Origin: Morinoia aosen
Taxonomy: Eukaryota > Arthropoda > Malacostraca > Amphipoda > Talitridae
Reading direction: 5' to 3'
Assembly: GCA_030386875.1 (NCBI GenBank)
Contig: CM059568.1
Coordinates: 31,118,120-31,182,119 of the forward strand
DNA: 64,000 nt
Shown here: positions 20,312 to 30,263 of the stretch, piece after piece
Numbering within the stretch: position 1 is the stretch's first letter
Layout: every line of letters begins with the position of its first letter
Notes under the pieces: model-generated
What the model saw: only the letters and a program-made list of their open reading frames with translations
Databases searched by the model: none
Told to the model about the DNA's origin: nothing
Made by a program: the position numbers and the translations under genes

Positions 20312-21601
20312 TTATAAATGACCTTTCTTGATCAAATATGCCAGCTTACTACGTTGCCGGCTCGCTGCCTGCCTTTTAGGCCGGGCAGCAGACGCAGCTT
20401 CGGGTTCCTCGGACTGAGCCGAGGAGTCCGATTCAGAAGAGAAACAAGAAGAAGAAGAGTATTGCTGACCTCTAGGGCGCTCAAGAGAAACCGAGCTACC
20501 CGCACGAGAAAAAGAACTCTCGGGAGGCTCGAGACGAGGATGGAGCTCCTCATGCGAACTCCCGTCTGCACTTTCCCACCCTTCCTCTGAAGCAGTAGTA
20601 GTAATAGACAACTCCAGAGGGTATAGCAGAGAAATTTTAACGGCAGTTTCAGAGTTGTCAGCTTTAACTATTCTAACAACACGGACCTTGCCATCGCGTC
20701 CAGGCAACAGAGCGATGATACGAACTAAGGTCCAAAATGGTCTAGGTCTTACAGGATGCCGAAGTAGGACAACCTGACCCACAGATAAAAATTTATTGTT
20801 AAGAAGGAGAGTTTTTAGCGGATAAGGACCGCGTAAAGAAAGAAGATATTGAGTGTACCAGAGCTCCCGGAACTTGGCAACCATCACGTCGCGCCGCTCT
20901 AGGGCTGAGAGCAAATGCTCCCGGCGCTCACCGTCTTCGGTCTCCAAGTCCGGAATCTCATCGGAAAGGATTAACGAATTAGAGGTAGGATACAGTTGAA
21001 GAAATTGTATAGGCATGATAGGCAAGATCGTGTCCCCCGTCTCAGTGTAAGAAAGAGGACGCCGATTAAGATTAAGGGTAATATCAGAAATGGCAGTAAG
21101 AAAGGTAGAATACGGATAGGTACTGCGACCGAAAAGTTTATACAAACAATCCTTAATGGATTTGAACAAGCGTTCCCAGATCGCTCCAAATTGAGGACTA
21201 TAGATCGGGATAGTCTTAAATTTAACGTTAAAGGTACGAAAACGATCTTCATACAGAGAAGAAGTTAAAACCTCTGACCGAAGATCAGGAGCCGCTAAGA
21301 AAGTCCTAGCATTATCGGAATAGACTGTAGTAGGAACGCCCTTATCGTTGGTGAAACGAATAAAGGCGAAACAAAATTCTTCCAATGTCATGGAAGGCAG
21401 AATTTCAATATGAATGGCTGGGGTCTGAAAACAAGTGAATAACGAGAGGTAAACCTTCTGTTTATAACCAAAATGGTCTAATACCCAGAAATGGGCAGAA
21501 AAGTCCATTCCCGTTGTAGCGAAAGGCCTCACAAAGTTTACACGAGTATCAGGTAAAGCAGGAGGATCAGGATAGGAGAAGTGTTTAGAGTTTATCTTTT
21601 T
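20312..21601 (-). pseudogene. BEL/Pao integrase catalytic core and C-terminal part
   Basis: This frame follows an in-frame TGA at 21602-21604. The RNase-H-like integrase core shows TTGMDFSAHF (first Asp), VYSDNARTF (second Asp) and FGAIWERLFKSIK (Glu), the DDE triad that inserts the cDNA. The segment VLLRHPVRPRPFWTLVRI matches the small domain typical of BEL/Pao and gypsy integrases downstream of the core. The tail is Ser/Glu-rich and ends LIKKGHL at 20312, 157 bp before the 3' LTR. The domain itself reads intact for 406 residues from a GTG; it is a pseudogene only because of the stop upstream. Confidence 0.85.
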
Positions 21602-22138
21602 TCAAATTGTGCACTTAGATAACACGCTACGAACAACACGCTTACAGCGTGGTATCAAATAACCGTCCAGTTTGAGCTTCTGCACGGTGGTATCAATACC
21701 TTGATGGTTTAAGCATTTGTGCGTCTGCAAAATTAACAGATTAGTCAAATGCGAAGAACTAGCCAACAGAATCAGATTTCTAATGTTGTAATCCAACTCT
21801 TCAGAGGCAACAATACGGCTACTAGATCTGACTAAACCGTGAGAGTCTAGAAAAAGATTAAAGGATCTAACTAGCAGAGGCGGACGAGGACTTTTGTTAG
21901 TCAAGGCCTCAATCTCGTCTGCGAAATGCGTTTTTTGCATAGAAGAAATGAGATACAGAAAGGCTCGCAGTTTAGCCTCACCCCCATCTGCACGCCTAAA
22001 AATAGCGACAGCTCTAAATACTTTCTCCATCGTACCCAATAGTTTGGGATATGAAGAAAATCGTCCAAGCTCCACAATCGAAGCCTGGCGTGGGGGATTA
22101 ATATTAACAGCTGTCGCGTCTTACAAGACACGACAAAA
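21602..22138 (-). pseudogene. BEL/Pao region before integrase and HHCC zinc-binding domain, ends in nonsense codon
   Basis: The frame contains ELGRFSSYPKLLGTM, the conserved BEL/Pao segment between RNase H and integrase, then FADEIEAL. The integrase zinc-binding domain follows: LQTHKCLNHQGIDTT and GYLIPRCKRVVRSVLSKC. After KCTI the next codon is TGA where the last Cys of the His-His-Cys-Cys set is expected (TGC or TGT to TGA). The frame then continues unbroken into the catalytic core. A frameshift near 22110 separates it from the upstream part. Confidence 0.75.
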
Positions 22139-22145
22139 TTCAATG

Positions 22146-22449
22146 AATTTTGATAATTTGTTCCGGCGACGTTTTGCGGATCCGCGCTTCGTCCGCAAGA
22201 ATGACGCCAACGTTTTATTAGTTTGAAGTGCGTGGGAGGAACAGGTTCCCGGATAATATTAAGTTTTTGTGTAGTTAGAGAGTGAACTTGAGTGGGAAAC
22301 TCATTTGGTTTACGTTTTACCGCGCTGGCTATATTTTCGGGTGTTTTCACACGACTTGCGTTAGATAGTGGTGGGCGGCCGGTTTCTGGAGCATTCGAGA
22401 ATGCTTCCGGCGGCCGGCAAGCCCACCTACATTGAGTCAGACCAGCCAT
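22146..22449 (-). CDS. Unrecognised open frame at the left end of the 2.4-kb insertion
   Basis: Starts at an ATG (22447-22449) and runs about 100 codons to the insertion edge (MAGLTQCRWACRPPEAF…, then PVPPTHFKLIKRW). Composition is not low-complexity, but I recognise no domain. It may be the 5' end of a captured transcript or a remnant of an unknown element; chance is also possible. Confidence 0.25.
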
Positions 22450-22899
22450 TGCAGTTCGGTAGAGTCTGGTGTTTTCTTTCGGTGTAGCCAGTAAGCTGCG
22501 GTGTAATGCTGGGAATTAGTCAGGTTCTGGCTTAACGGTATTTTAGCTGAACACTGTGATTTACCGATGAACTTTTCTATCTCTGTTTCACTGCTCCAAG
22601 TGATTTCGTGTTGATGTCCAAATGTTTTTTTTGCTCAGCAACATTTGCATAATAGTCAAGCCATGTAAGCTGTGTTGTCATATATAATATTGTAAACAGT
22701 GTCAAGGGCAGTAAATGCAACATGGAGAGACTGACATTTCAATGCTTTTTAGTTTGACACAAGATTACTTGAAGTTTATCACATTTCATAGATTAACATA
22801 AGATAGCACAATCATATATTTATTTGATAATGCAAACCAACCACTGCTTCACTGTTGAAAGATTTGTGTGCTGAAAATAAAAACTATGGTGATTCTCCC

Positions 22900-23052
22900 A
22901 TGGATTGGACATCAGTTGTTGATATTGAAAATCCATGGCACGTCGTGCTGGACTCGCACCAACTTGGGAACATGATTTTTCTTGTCTTTGTATTGTTTCT
23001 TGTCTTTGTATTGTTTATAACATTCATTAATAGAAGGATGTGGAGCAAGTAA
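22900..23052 (+). CDS. Possible 50-residue single-pass membrane peptide
   Basis: The ATG at 22900 opens a 50-codon frame: a polar N-terminus (MDWTSVVDIENPWHV), then a strongly hydrophobic stretch (MIFLVFVLFLVFVLFITF) followed by NRRMWSK, as in a small type III membrane protein. A repeat CTTGTCTTTGTATTGTTT encodes part of the hydrophobic segment, which could also explain it by chance. No family recognised. Confidence 0.25.
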   Translation: MDWTSVVDIENPWHVVLDSHQLGNMIFLVFVLFLVFVLFITFINRRMWSK

Positions 23053-23454
23053 GAATAAATTTAGTCGATTGGCTTCTTACCTATGAGCTGGGCTGGGCAA
23101 GTTGCGCCAGTCAGCAAGGTGGAAGCCTAAAGTTACGGCATTCAGTGGGCTGGGAATAGGCGCAGAAACTTGAGACCACTTGCTCATATGATTTGTGTTT
23201 TCAAAGCGACTTTGACAAACGTGTGCTTGCCTCTCTCATTTTTTCTTATAATAGAATTTATTGATAATGGTTGATTTGATAACCTGAGTGACTTGCCCTG
23301 CTTTAGAGACCTAATTTTGCTGTCCCTTTTTCCACAGATAGGGTAAAGTAAAAAACAGAGCAATCAATTATTTTATGTCCTAGAATATGCTGCTCCAGGT
23401 CTAAAGTGAGGGACCTTTCCCCATCGTCTGTAAGTATTTTAAAGTATTCTCTCT

Positions 23455-23930
23455 CAACCTGTAACGTTACCTAACTCGTCATCCCTTTATTATTGTGAGG
23501 CTTTCATGCGAAAACTATAAACTCGTTGTGCGATCGTCCACCTTTTGTTCAAATAAAGTGCCTATTAACTAATGACCGCTGTGTCAAGATTGTTGGATAC
23601 GGATGTACATTCGTGGATATATCTTTTTGTGCTTCCTTAAAAAAAAAAGACACTTTGAACATTGGCCGAAACAAGCGATTGATGTATTATTGCCTGGTGT
23701 CGAGGATTGCGAAGTTTATGTCATGTACTTGTAAACTGTCAAAAGTGCTTTCACCTCACAATGAAAATGCATCGTCCGTGGAATTGTGTTGTCTCTCAAA
23801 ATTATCATTACATGTATTGTCAAATGTAGATTGAGCGAGATTAGGAGTACATTGCCTTCAATCACTCCTTTCGACTAGTGACACGAGTTCTGCAATATTC
23901 GTGTGCGTGTATCATAAATGTGTTCTTTCT
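23455..23930 (+). repeat. Diverged copy of a CR1-group copy 3-like 3' UTR, opposite orientation
   Basis: Shares the order TAACTCGTCATC…, CATCGTCC…, TCATTACATGTATTGTCAA… and CGACTAGTGACACGAG with the minus strand of 25690-26300. It is more diverged than copies 1 and 2 are from each other. No RT is attached. Confidence 0.6.
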
Positions 23931-24515
23931 AATGTGTTTCCTAGCAGTGTGTCCTTGGCGGGGTGTTCTTGACAATGTGATCCTCAACTAGAGACTTTTT
24001 CTTCCCTGTCAATGCAACAGAAACCTTTCCTTGTTTCAGGAACTTCTCTCCTAGCTCACTACTCCTGTGTGTCCTGTGCATAGATTCCGCGTTCCCTCAA
24101 CCTCACACCGAATGGTGCCTTCATCTTTCCTCTCTTGGAACATCTTTGTCGTTGTTAAGGGAGGCTAAAACTTTCCCATAGAATGATAATAATTGAGTCA
24201 TGAGATGTTATTATGCTATGTTGTTCCCATGACTATGCCTCGTGACCACTCTTATTGCCCTTCCATATCATACCTAGTTCTAACATTATTTAGCCGCGCT
24301 CCGTGTCTTGCTCAAGAAGTAGGAGATTCCTTCCTCGTTATGCAGCGCCATATGCATTTAATTGATCAATCGACGGCGATCTTAAATTAGGATTTATTGC
24401 AATTCCTGGTCCGAGTCTGAATCATACTTGTCTGTGCAGATTTACGGAACCAGGGGATAAGAAATAAAAAACCTGAAGAGACCTCGTTTCCCTTTGGGCA
24501 TCCTACCGAGTTCCG

Positions 24516-25576
24516 TTCAATGGCGTGCCGAAGCGAAGATCAATTCCGCTAGCGCACGACATTACAACAGCAATACATGCATCTGAAACAAATTGGTGCG
24601 GAATGCAACCCAAGTGACTCTTGGGCCACTTATCCGTACTTTCTCGTATCCAAGAAACACCTTCTAACCATAAAATTTTATTCTGCAAGAACTTAGCAGC
24701 TTTAACGCCACGTGTCAGCATGTCTGCCACGGTAAACACAGTAGGAACATACTCATAGTTGAATGAGGCAGAAGTTTTACATTCTAATGTTTTACGCATA
24801 TCTTCTAAGTCTTTAAGTCTATTGCTCACAAACACATTCTTTCTTGGAGGTTTGCCGCTCAATAACCAAGCTAAGGTGACTTGGGAGTCTGTCAACAAAA
24901 CAACGCTCGAGACCTTATAAGGGAAATTGACGTCACACAGCAGAGACACGAGACACTGATAGGCAAGGAATACGGCCAAAAATTCAAGAGAAGGAAGAGT
25001 TCTTTGACGAGGAGGCGAAACCTTAACTTTAGAGAACAAAAGCGTACTGCGTTCTTCTTGGACCCCATAAATACAGGTACCAAAGGCGCTAGCACTAGCG
25101 TCACAAAACACTATAAGTTTAACATTTTTAGTTTCGTCTAGATTCATTCTAGGGAACTCAAAATTACTCAACTCAGAAAATTCCTGACAATAATCCCGCC
25201 AGTCCTTATGTAACTCGTCTGGAACATCTTGATCCCAGCCCAGTCTCAAAGGCGTCAACTTTCTTAAAATGAGCTTACCACGTACAGAAAAGGGAAGCAA
25301 AACCCCTAATGGGTCATACAAAGACGCAACTTCAGACAGTATGCTCCGACGCGTTTTACAGGAAGAATCCAAACTTTTTACGGACAGAGAAAGAAGATCA
25401 GAAGAAGAATTATAATTGTACCCCAGCACTCTGGAGTGCACTTCGGCGCTACAAAGAGCAGGGTCAATTTGCGAAAGAAGTTTAGAATTATTGGATTGCC
25501 ATTTGCGCAACGGAAACCCACTCTCTTCAAATGCTCGGTTAGTGCGTTGAAAAGTGTTAAGCGCCAGCTCAGGACT
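24516..25576 (-). pseudogene. BEL/Pao reverse transcriptase C-terminal part and RNase H
   Basis: Begins with TNSPELALNTFQRTNRAFEE and FPLRKWQSNN, the RT connection typical of BEL/Pao, then ILSEVASLYDPLGVLLPF, a hallmark of this superfamily. The RNase H domain shows LIVFCDASASAFG, LPSLEFLAVFLAY and VLLTDSQVTLAW, with YVPTVFTVADMLTRG near its end. It degrades the RNA strand during reverse transcription. Upstream the frame runs into the 3' tail of inserted CR1-group copy 3 at 25584, so the long open frame to 25702 is chimeric. Confidence 0.85.
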
Positions 25577-26110
25577 ATTAGTGGTAAAGAAAGAAAGAAA
25601 GAAAGAAAGAAAAAACTTTATTTCCAATAGAGATTGTACAATATTACAATCATTGGTTTTTAAATATCTTAAAACTAATACACTTAGATGATACACACAC
25701 ACGAGTATTGAAAAACTCGTGTCACTAGTCGAAAATAAATGATTGAGGGCAATGTGCTCCTAATCTTGCTTAATCTACATTTGACAATACATGTAATGAT
25801 AATTATAAGAGATAACGCAAATTCATGGACGATGCATTTTCATTGTGGGGGGAAAACACTTGTGACAGTTTACATGTACATGACATAAAACTTCGCAATT
25901 ATTGATGCCAGGAAATAATATATGAATCGCTTGTTTCGGCAAATGTTCAAAAGAGTCATTTTAAGGAAGCATGAATAAAAAATATAAATACAAATCCATA
26001 TACATATATATACGTACACATACATATACATACATACACACACACATACAGATATATATATATATATACATATATATACATATATATACATATATATACA
26101 TATGCACGCA

Positions 26111-26700
26111 TAAGCATGAGGACCAAGAAGATTATAAGCTTTGTATTTCTAATTCAACAACTATTTTAACATAACGGTCGTTAGTTAATAAGCATTTTAT
26201 TTAAATATAAATGGATGATCGTACAACAAATGTATAGTTTGTACATGAATGCTTTAGAATAATAAAGAGATGACGAGTTAGGTAATGTTACAAGTTGAGA
26301 GTGAACAGAAAATGACCATTGTCTCTAGTAAAATGCTAGTTGTCAGTTTAGTACACACATATGTGCACACATACATGTAAATATATACACATATATGTAC
26401 ACATAAGCATGAGGACCAAGAAGATTATAAGTTTTGTATTTCTGATTCAACAATTTTAACATACCGGTCATTAGTTAATAAGCATTTTATTTAAATATAA
26501 ATGGATGATCGCAGAACAAATGTATAGTTTGTACATGAATGCTTTACAATAATAAAGAGATGACGAGTTAGGTAATGTTACAAGTTGAGAGTGCACAGAA
26601 AAAAGACCATTTTCTCTAGTAAAATGCTAGTTGTCAGTTTAGTACACACATATGTGCACGTATACATGTAGATATATACACATACGCATGCACAAACATA
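26111..26700. repeat. Tandem duplication of about 293 bp in the copy 3 3' UTR
   Basis: TAAGCATGAGGACCAAGAAG at 26111 recurs at 26404, and the following about 290 bases match with few changes. TATG/CACA microsatellites flank it (25995-26105, 26640-26830). A smaller duplication of about 155-bp offset lies at 27040-27260. Confidence 0.75.
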
Positions 26701-27635
26701 CCCACGCACATACTTACACCAAACTCGTAAGCATACACAAATGCATTTCTATGCATTGAGGCAATACATACGCATTCTACAGAGTGTCATACGCGTAGCG
26801 TGCACACGTACACATATATACAAGTAAGCATGTGCGCAAATATCAGCATAAACTAGCCATTATAAACCAGAATTCCAATCGAGGGAAACAGAGGAAATAT
26901 TTTTTATAATAGCATGAATTTTATCAAATTTCGTACTAAAAATAGTTACACAAGACAGTCTACTTAAGTCAGAAACATGAAAACGATTGTGGGACGTGAA
27001 TAAGAAAGAAAACATTAATGTCCTATAAAGGTTTCATATTAGAAAACAAATCACATTATCTTTGAAATATGGCGCAAATTGTCGGCAATTCATAAACAAA
27101 CATAGGTATCACATTATTATAAGCAGAATAAGCATATTACTGCAGTATAAATGGATGATCACACAACGAATTTATTTTTATTTTTTTTTTTACATGGATG
27201 CTTTACAATTTCATATTAGAAAAAAAACACATTATCTTTGTAATATGGTGCAGAATGTCTGCAATTGATAAACACACACACACACACATATAGGTACCAT
27301 GACGGTCTAGTTTGATGCTTGCACAGAAACGGAGAGGAATGACATAAAATGCAACCTTCGACTGGTTTATCTACTCTAGTGCACACAGGTGTACGTGCAC
27401 ATATACACACCCATATGTGCACATACACCTATATACGTACACACATATACAAGTAAGCATGTTTGCAAATGACAACGTATAGGCGGTCAAATCATAATAC
27501 CTACGCATACTTCCAAACTGTTGTGTGATGTCTTGAATTATAAAACAATGAGCGAGGGAGATTGTTCAGCAATGGAGATACCAGGCAAATGAGATTCGTC
27601 AGTACTCATTCAGTATGTTCTGTAACTAAAAATTA

Positions 27636-29220
27636 TTATTGAGACACAAGATGACGAGTTATTTTGGCTTTAAATTCTCTCGGTCTTTGAGGGACTTTAA
27701 TATTCAGGGGAAGTTTGTTCCACAGTAAGGCGCCTGATATGGACAGAGCCTTCTGCCCTAAGTGAGATGAACGATAGTTGACTAAGACATTATTATTTCT
27801 GTTCGGTTTTTGATTGGTTACAGTGGGTGGATGGAAACGCACTGTCTCCGCATTGCTCTGAGGAAGATATAACGAGGAGAATACGTATTGGGCCTTCTGC
27901 AAGAGGAGCCTTTCTTGGATAGGAATCCAGCCGAGTTTATTGAGGAGAGGGGTTACGTGATCATTTCTTTTGAAATTACCGTTGCATACCACCTTGGCTG
28001 CAAAATTCATGCATTTTTGTAAGTCCCTTTGAAGGTATTGAGGTAAGTCTCCCCATACTAGGCTGCAGTAGTCAATGCGCGATAACACAAGGGATTGAAT
28101 AGCTAATAATCTGGATTTTTCGTCTAGCATACTTTTTATACGATGAAAAAACATTAAAGTTCCGTAGATTTTGTTGCAAGTAGTCTCAACGTGAGATTTG
28201 AAGGACATATTTCTATCGAACCAGATACCTAGATTTTTAACTTTTTCTGATGCATTAATTTTATCATTTCCAACTGCAAGAGTAAGATCTGAAGTTTTTT
28301 TAATTGCATCTTTGGATCCAAAAATAATGCATTGTGTTTTATTAGCATTTAATTTGAGACCATTTCGGTCGTACCATGATTTCAGGCTAGTCAGTAAAGT
28401 TTCGGCTTTAATTTGCGTCTGTGGTATTTCCGATACTGAACTTGTTATTGCAATTTGAACATCATCTGCATACATTGAGATCCGTGTGTTAGAAGGCATT
28501 GGAGGGAAATCATTAATGAAAATACAAAAGAGTAGCGGACCAAGAATGGATCCTTGGGGAACACTAAAATTGTTTTGAATGAATGGGGACAATTTGTTTT
28601 CTATGCGGACAGCATGAGATCGATTTGACAAGTAACTTTCAAACCATTGCGTGTCTATTCCCAAGTTCAGTATTTTACGTAGAAGTCTTTCATGTTCGAC
28701 GCTATCGAATGCCTTAGAGAGATCAAGTAGCAGCAAGAGTGTTACATTCTTTTGATCGATGTCACTGTATATTTTTTCAGATATATTGAGCAGAGCGTCT
28801 TGGGTGCTAGTATTTCTTCTATAGGCATATTGATTTTGGTGGAGTAGATTTGACTCGTCCAGGTGAAATAACAGTTGATTTGTCACCACTTTCTCCAATA
28901 GTTTGGACATGACAGGCAAAAGACTGATGGGCCTGTAGTTTGATGCTGTATTTAGGTCACCACTTTTGTGCAACGGTCTAATAATGGAGTGTTTCCATTG
29001 GTTTGGAAACGTGTTGGTTACTATTGATGTATTAATTATCAGACGAATCCATGGTGCTGTAACAGGGAAACTGTCTTTGATATATTGAAGACTGATACCA
29101 TCATGTCCAACCGCCTTTGTGTTTTTTAGTGAGTATAAGATGTTTTGTAACTCCGGTAAATCGACAGGGCGTGGTCTCCACTTGACATCAGTCCTCGAGG
29201 GTGCAGTGGGGCATGAATTT
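27636..29220 (-). pseudogene. Reverse transcriptase of CR1-group copy 3, main part
   Basis: The frame is open from the foldback insertion to the stop at 27636. It contains NTKAVGHDGIS, NYRPISLLPVMSK, LLDLSKAFDSVEHERL, FSVPQGSILGPLLF, YADDVQIAITSS, IDYCSLVWGDLP and HVTPLLNKLGWIP, and ends RHLVSQ. It is clearly similar to copies 1 and 2 but diverged throughout, so it represents a different lineage. The endonuclease and most of the N-terminal RT linker are missing. Confidence 0.85.
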
Positions 29221-29302
29221 TCAAAATGAAAAGCAAGGCGAAAATCGCTGTACGAATTGACATTTTATTATTACAAATAGTAAAGTCTAAATGAATAAAA
29301 TT

Positions 29303-29333
29303 GAACGTTTCGAACTAAACAGTTCATCTTCAG
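29303..29333 (-). ncRNA. Hammerhead-ribozyme-like core, left arm
   Basis: CUGAAGA, an unpaired U, a five-pair stem II (GAACU/AGUUC), then GAAAC. All invariant core positions are present in order. Confidence 0.45.
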
Positions 29334-29757
29334 CAAAGAAAAGAATTCTGCGACAAAACAAAACGAAAATGAGTAAATTGAAACTAAACTATGCAAACGA
29401 ATACTACAACATATACAGAAAAAGTCGTAGATGTAAAACTAAAATATAAAACAAAACAAAAATTAAAAAACCTAAACTAATGATCATGTATTTGCAACGA
29501 GAAGAGGAAAAGCACTTTGAGTATCCTTTAGAGGGGGTCTGAGCTTAAAGATGTATAGCGACTCGAGGATGCGTAAATCAATCATATGAGGGGCACCTGC
29601 AAGGATTTTAAAATGATTTAATTTTTAATTTTTGTTTTGTTTTATATTTTAGTTTTACATCTACGACTTTTTCTGTATATGTTGTAGTATTCGTTTGCAT
29701 AGTATAGTTTCAATTTACTCATTTTCGTTTTGTTTTGTCGCAGAATTCTTTTCTTTG

Positions 29758-29788
29758 CTGAAGATGAACTGTTTAGTTCGAAACGTTC
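29758..29788 (+). ncRNA. Hammerhead-ribozyme-like core, right arm
   Basis: Inverted copy of 29303-29333 with the same core and stem. Confidence 0.45.
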
Positions 29789-29868
29789 AATTTTATTCAT
29801 TTAGACTTTACTATTTGTAATAATAAAATGTCAATTCGTACAGCGATTTTCGCCTTGCTTTTCATTTT

Positions 29869-30071
29869 AAGAATAAGACGCGTCAATGCGGATTCAGTTT
29901 TAGATGAATTTTCAATTGTCGTTTCATCTGGATTGGTAAACACCTCACTGAAAACTTGAGCCCCTACTTTTGAAAAGAATGTGTTGAAATCTGTGGCTGT
30001 TGCCAAGGGATTTTCAAAATTACTTATGCGATCTAAATTTTTATATGGTGCTACCTCACTAATGATTTCCC
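29869..30071 (-). pseudogene. RT linker fragment of CR1-group copy 3
   Basis: Reads WEIISEVAPYKN, then FNTFFSKVGAQVFSEV and NSSKTESALTR, matching the segment before the RT fingers in copy 2 (FNTFFSKVGEDVFNEV). It is separated from the rest of the RT by the foldback. Confidence 0.8.
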
Positions 30072-30078
30072 ATTAGTG

Positions 30079-30258
30079 TAGCATAAAGATTAGATTTCCC
30101 ATAAAGACTAAGTTATCGACGTACAGCTTATTGGCCATAACGTCTCTGATTACGAGGTCAGTTAAAGTGTCAGCATGAAGTTTAAGAAGATAGTTCAGAA
30201 TATAGGGAGATGCCACGAACCCGAAAAACAGAGTCGTGTATCGAAAATATTGAAATTT
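30079..30258 (-). pseudogene. BEL/Pao RT palm fragment
   Basis: Read on the minus strand: FQYFRYTTLFFGFVASPYIL, LKLHADTLTD and KLYVDNLVFMGN. YVDN corresponds to the YVDD catalytic box; the second Asp is Asn here, which would damage activity. It is bounded by a solo LTR on one side and CR1-group copy 3 on the other. Confidence 0.8.
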
Positions 30259-30263
30259 ACCGT

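Larger units (their letters stand above)
22146..24515. mobile_element. About 2.4-kb unidentified insertion in BEL pol
   Basis: It separates the BEL RNase H from the integrase. TTCAATG flanks it at 22139-22145 and 24516-24522. A second possible pair, CACGACA (about 22129 and 24553), makes the exact edges uncertain. It has no recognisable transposase or RT. The part from 23455 to 23930 matches the reverse complement of 25690-26300, the 3' UTR of CR1-group copy 3. Two short frames are listed separately. Confidence 0.45.
29221..29868. mobile_element. Penelope-like foldback with two hammerhead-like cores
   Basis: Arms of about 240 bp (29223-29470 and 29628-29868) are inverted copies beginning AAAATGAAAAGCAAGGCG. 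Each carries CTGAAGAT, a GAACT/AGTTC stem, then CGAAACGTTC, at 29303-29333 (minus) and 29758-29788 (plus). This hairpin is typical of Penelope-like terminal repeats. The centre (29480-29625) has no open frame. I see no clear target duplication. Confidence 0.55.
25584..30071 (-). mobile_element. CR1-group non-LTR retrotransposon, copy 3, 5'-truncated, inserted in BEL RT
   Basis: A related but distinct family member on the minus strand, flanked by ATTAGTG (25577-25583 and 30072-30078). It is truncated in front of the RT (starts WEIISEVAPYKN) and is interrupted by a Penelope-like foldback at about 29221-29868. The 3' UTR spans 25584-27635 and ends GGAAATAAAG followed by a (TTTC)n tail. Removing it joins the BEL RT frame in phase. 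Confidence 0.85.

Noticed and set aside
20332-20590. Overlapping frames in the tail of the BEL integrase
   Set aside because: They are shadow frames of the Ser/Glu-rich integrase C-terminus.
24503-25702. A single 399-codon BEL protein
   Set aside because: Its first 40 or so codons come from the 3' tail of inserted CR1-group copy 3, and its last few may lie in the 2.4-kb insertion.
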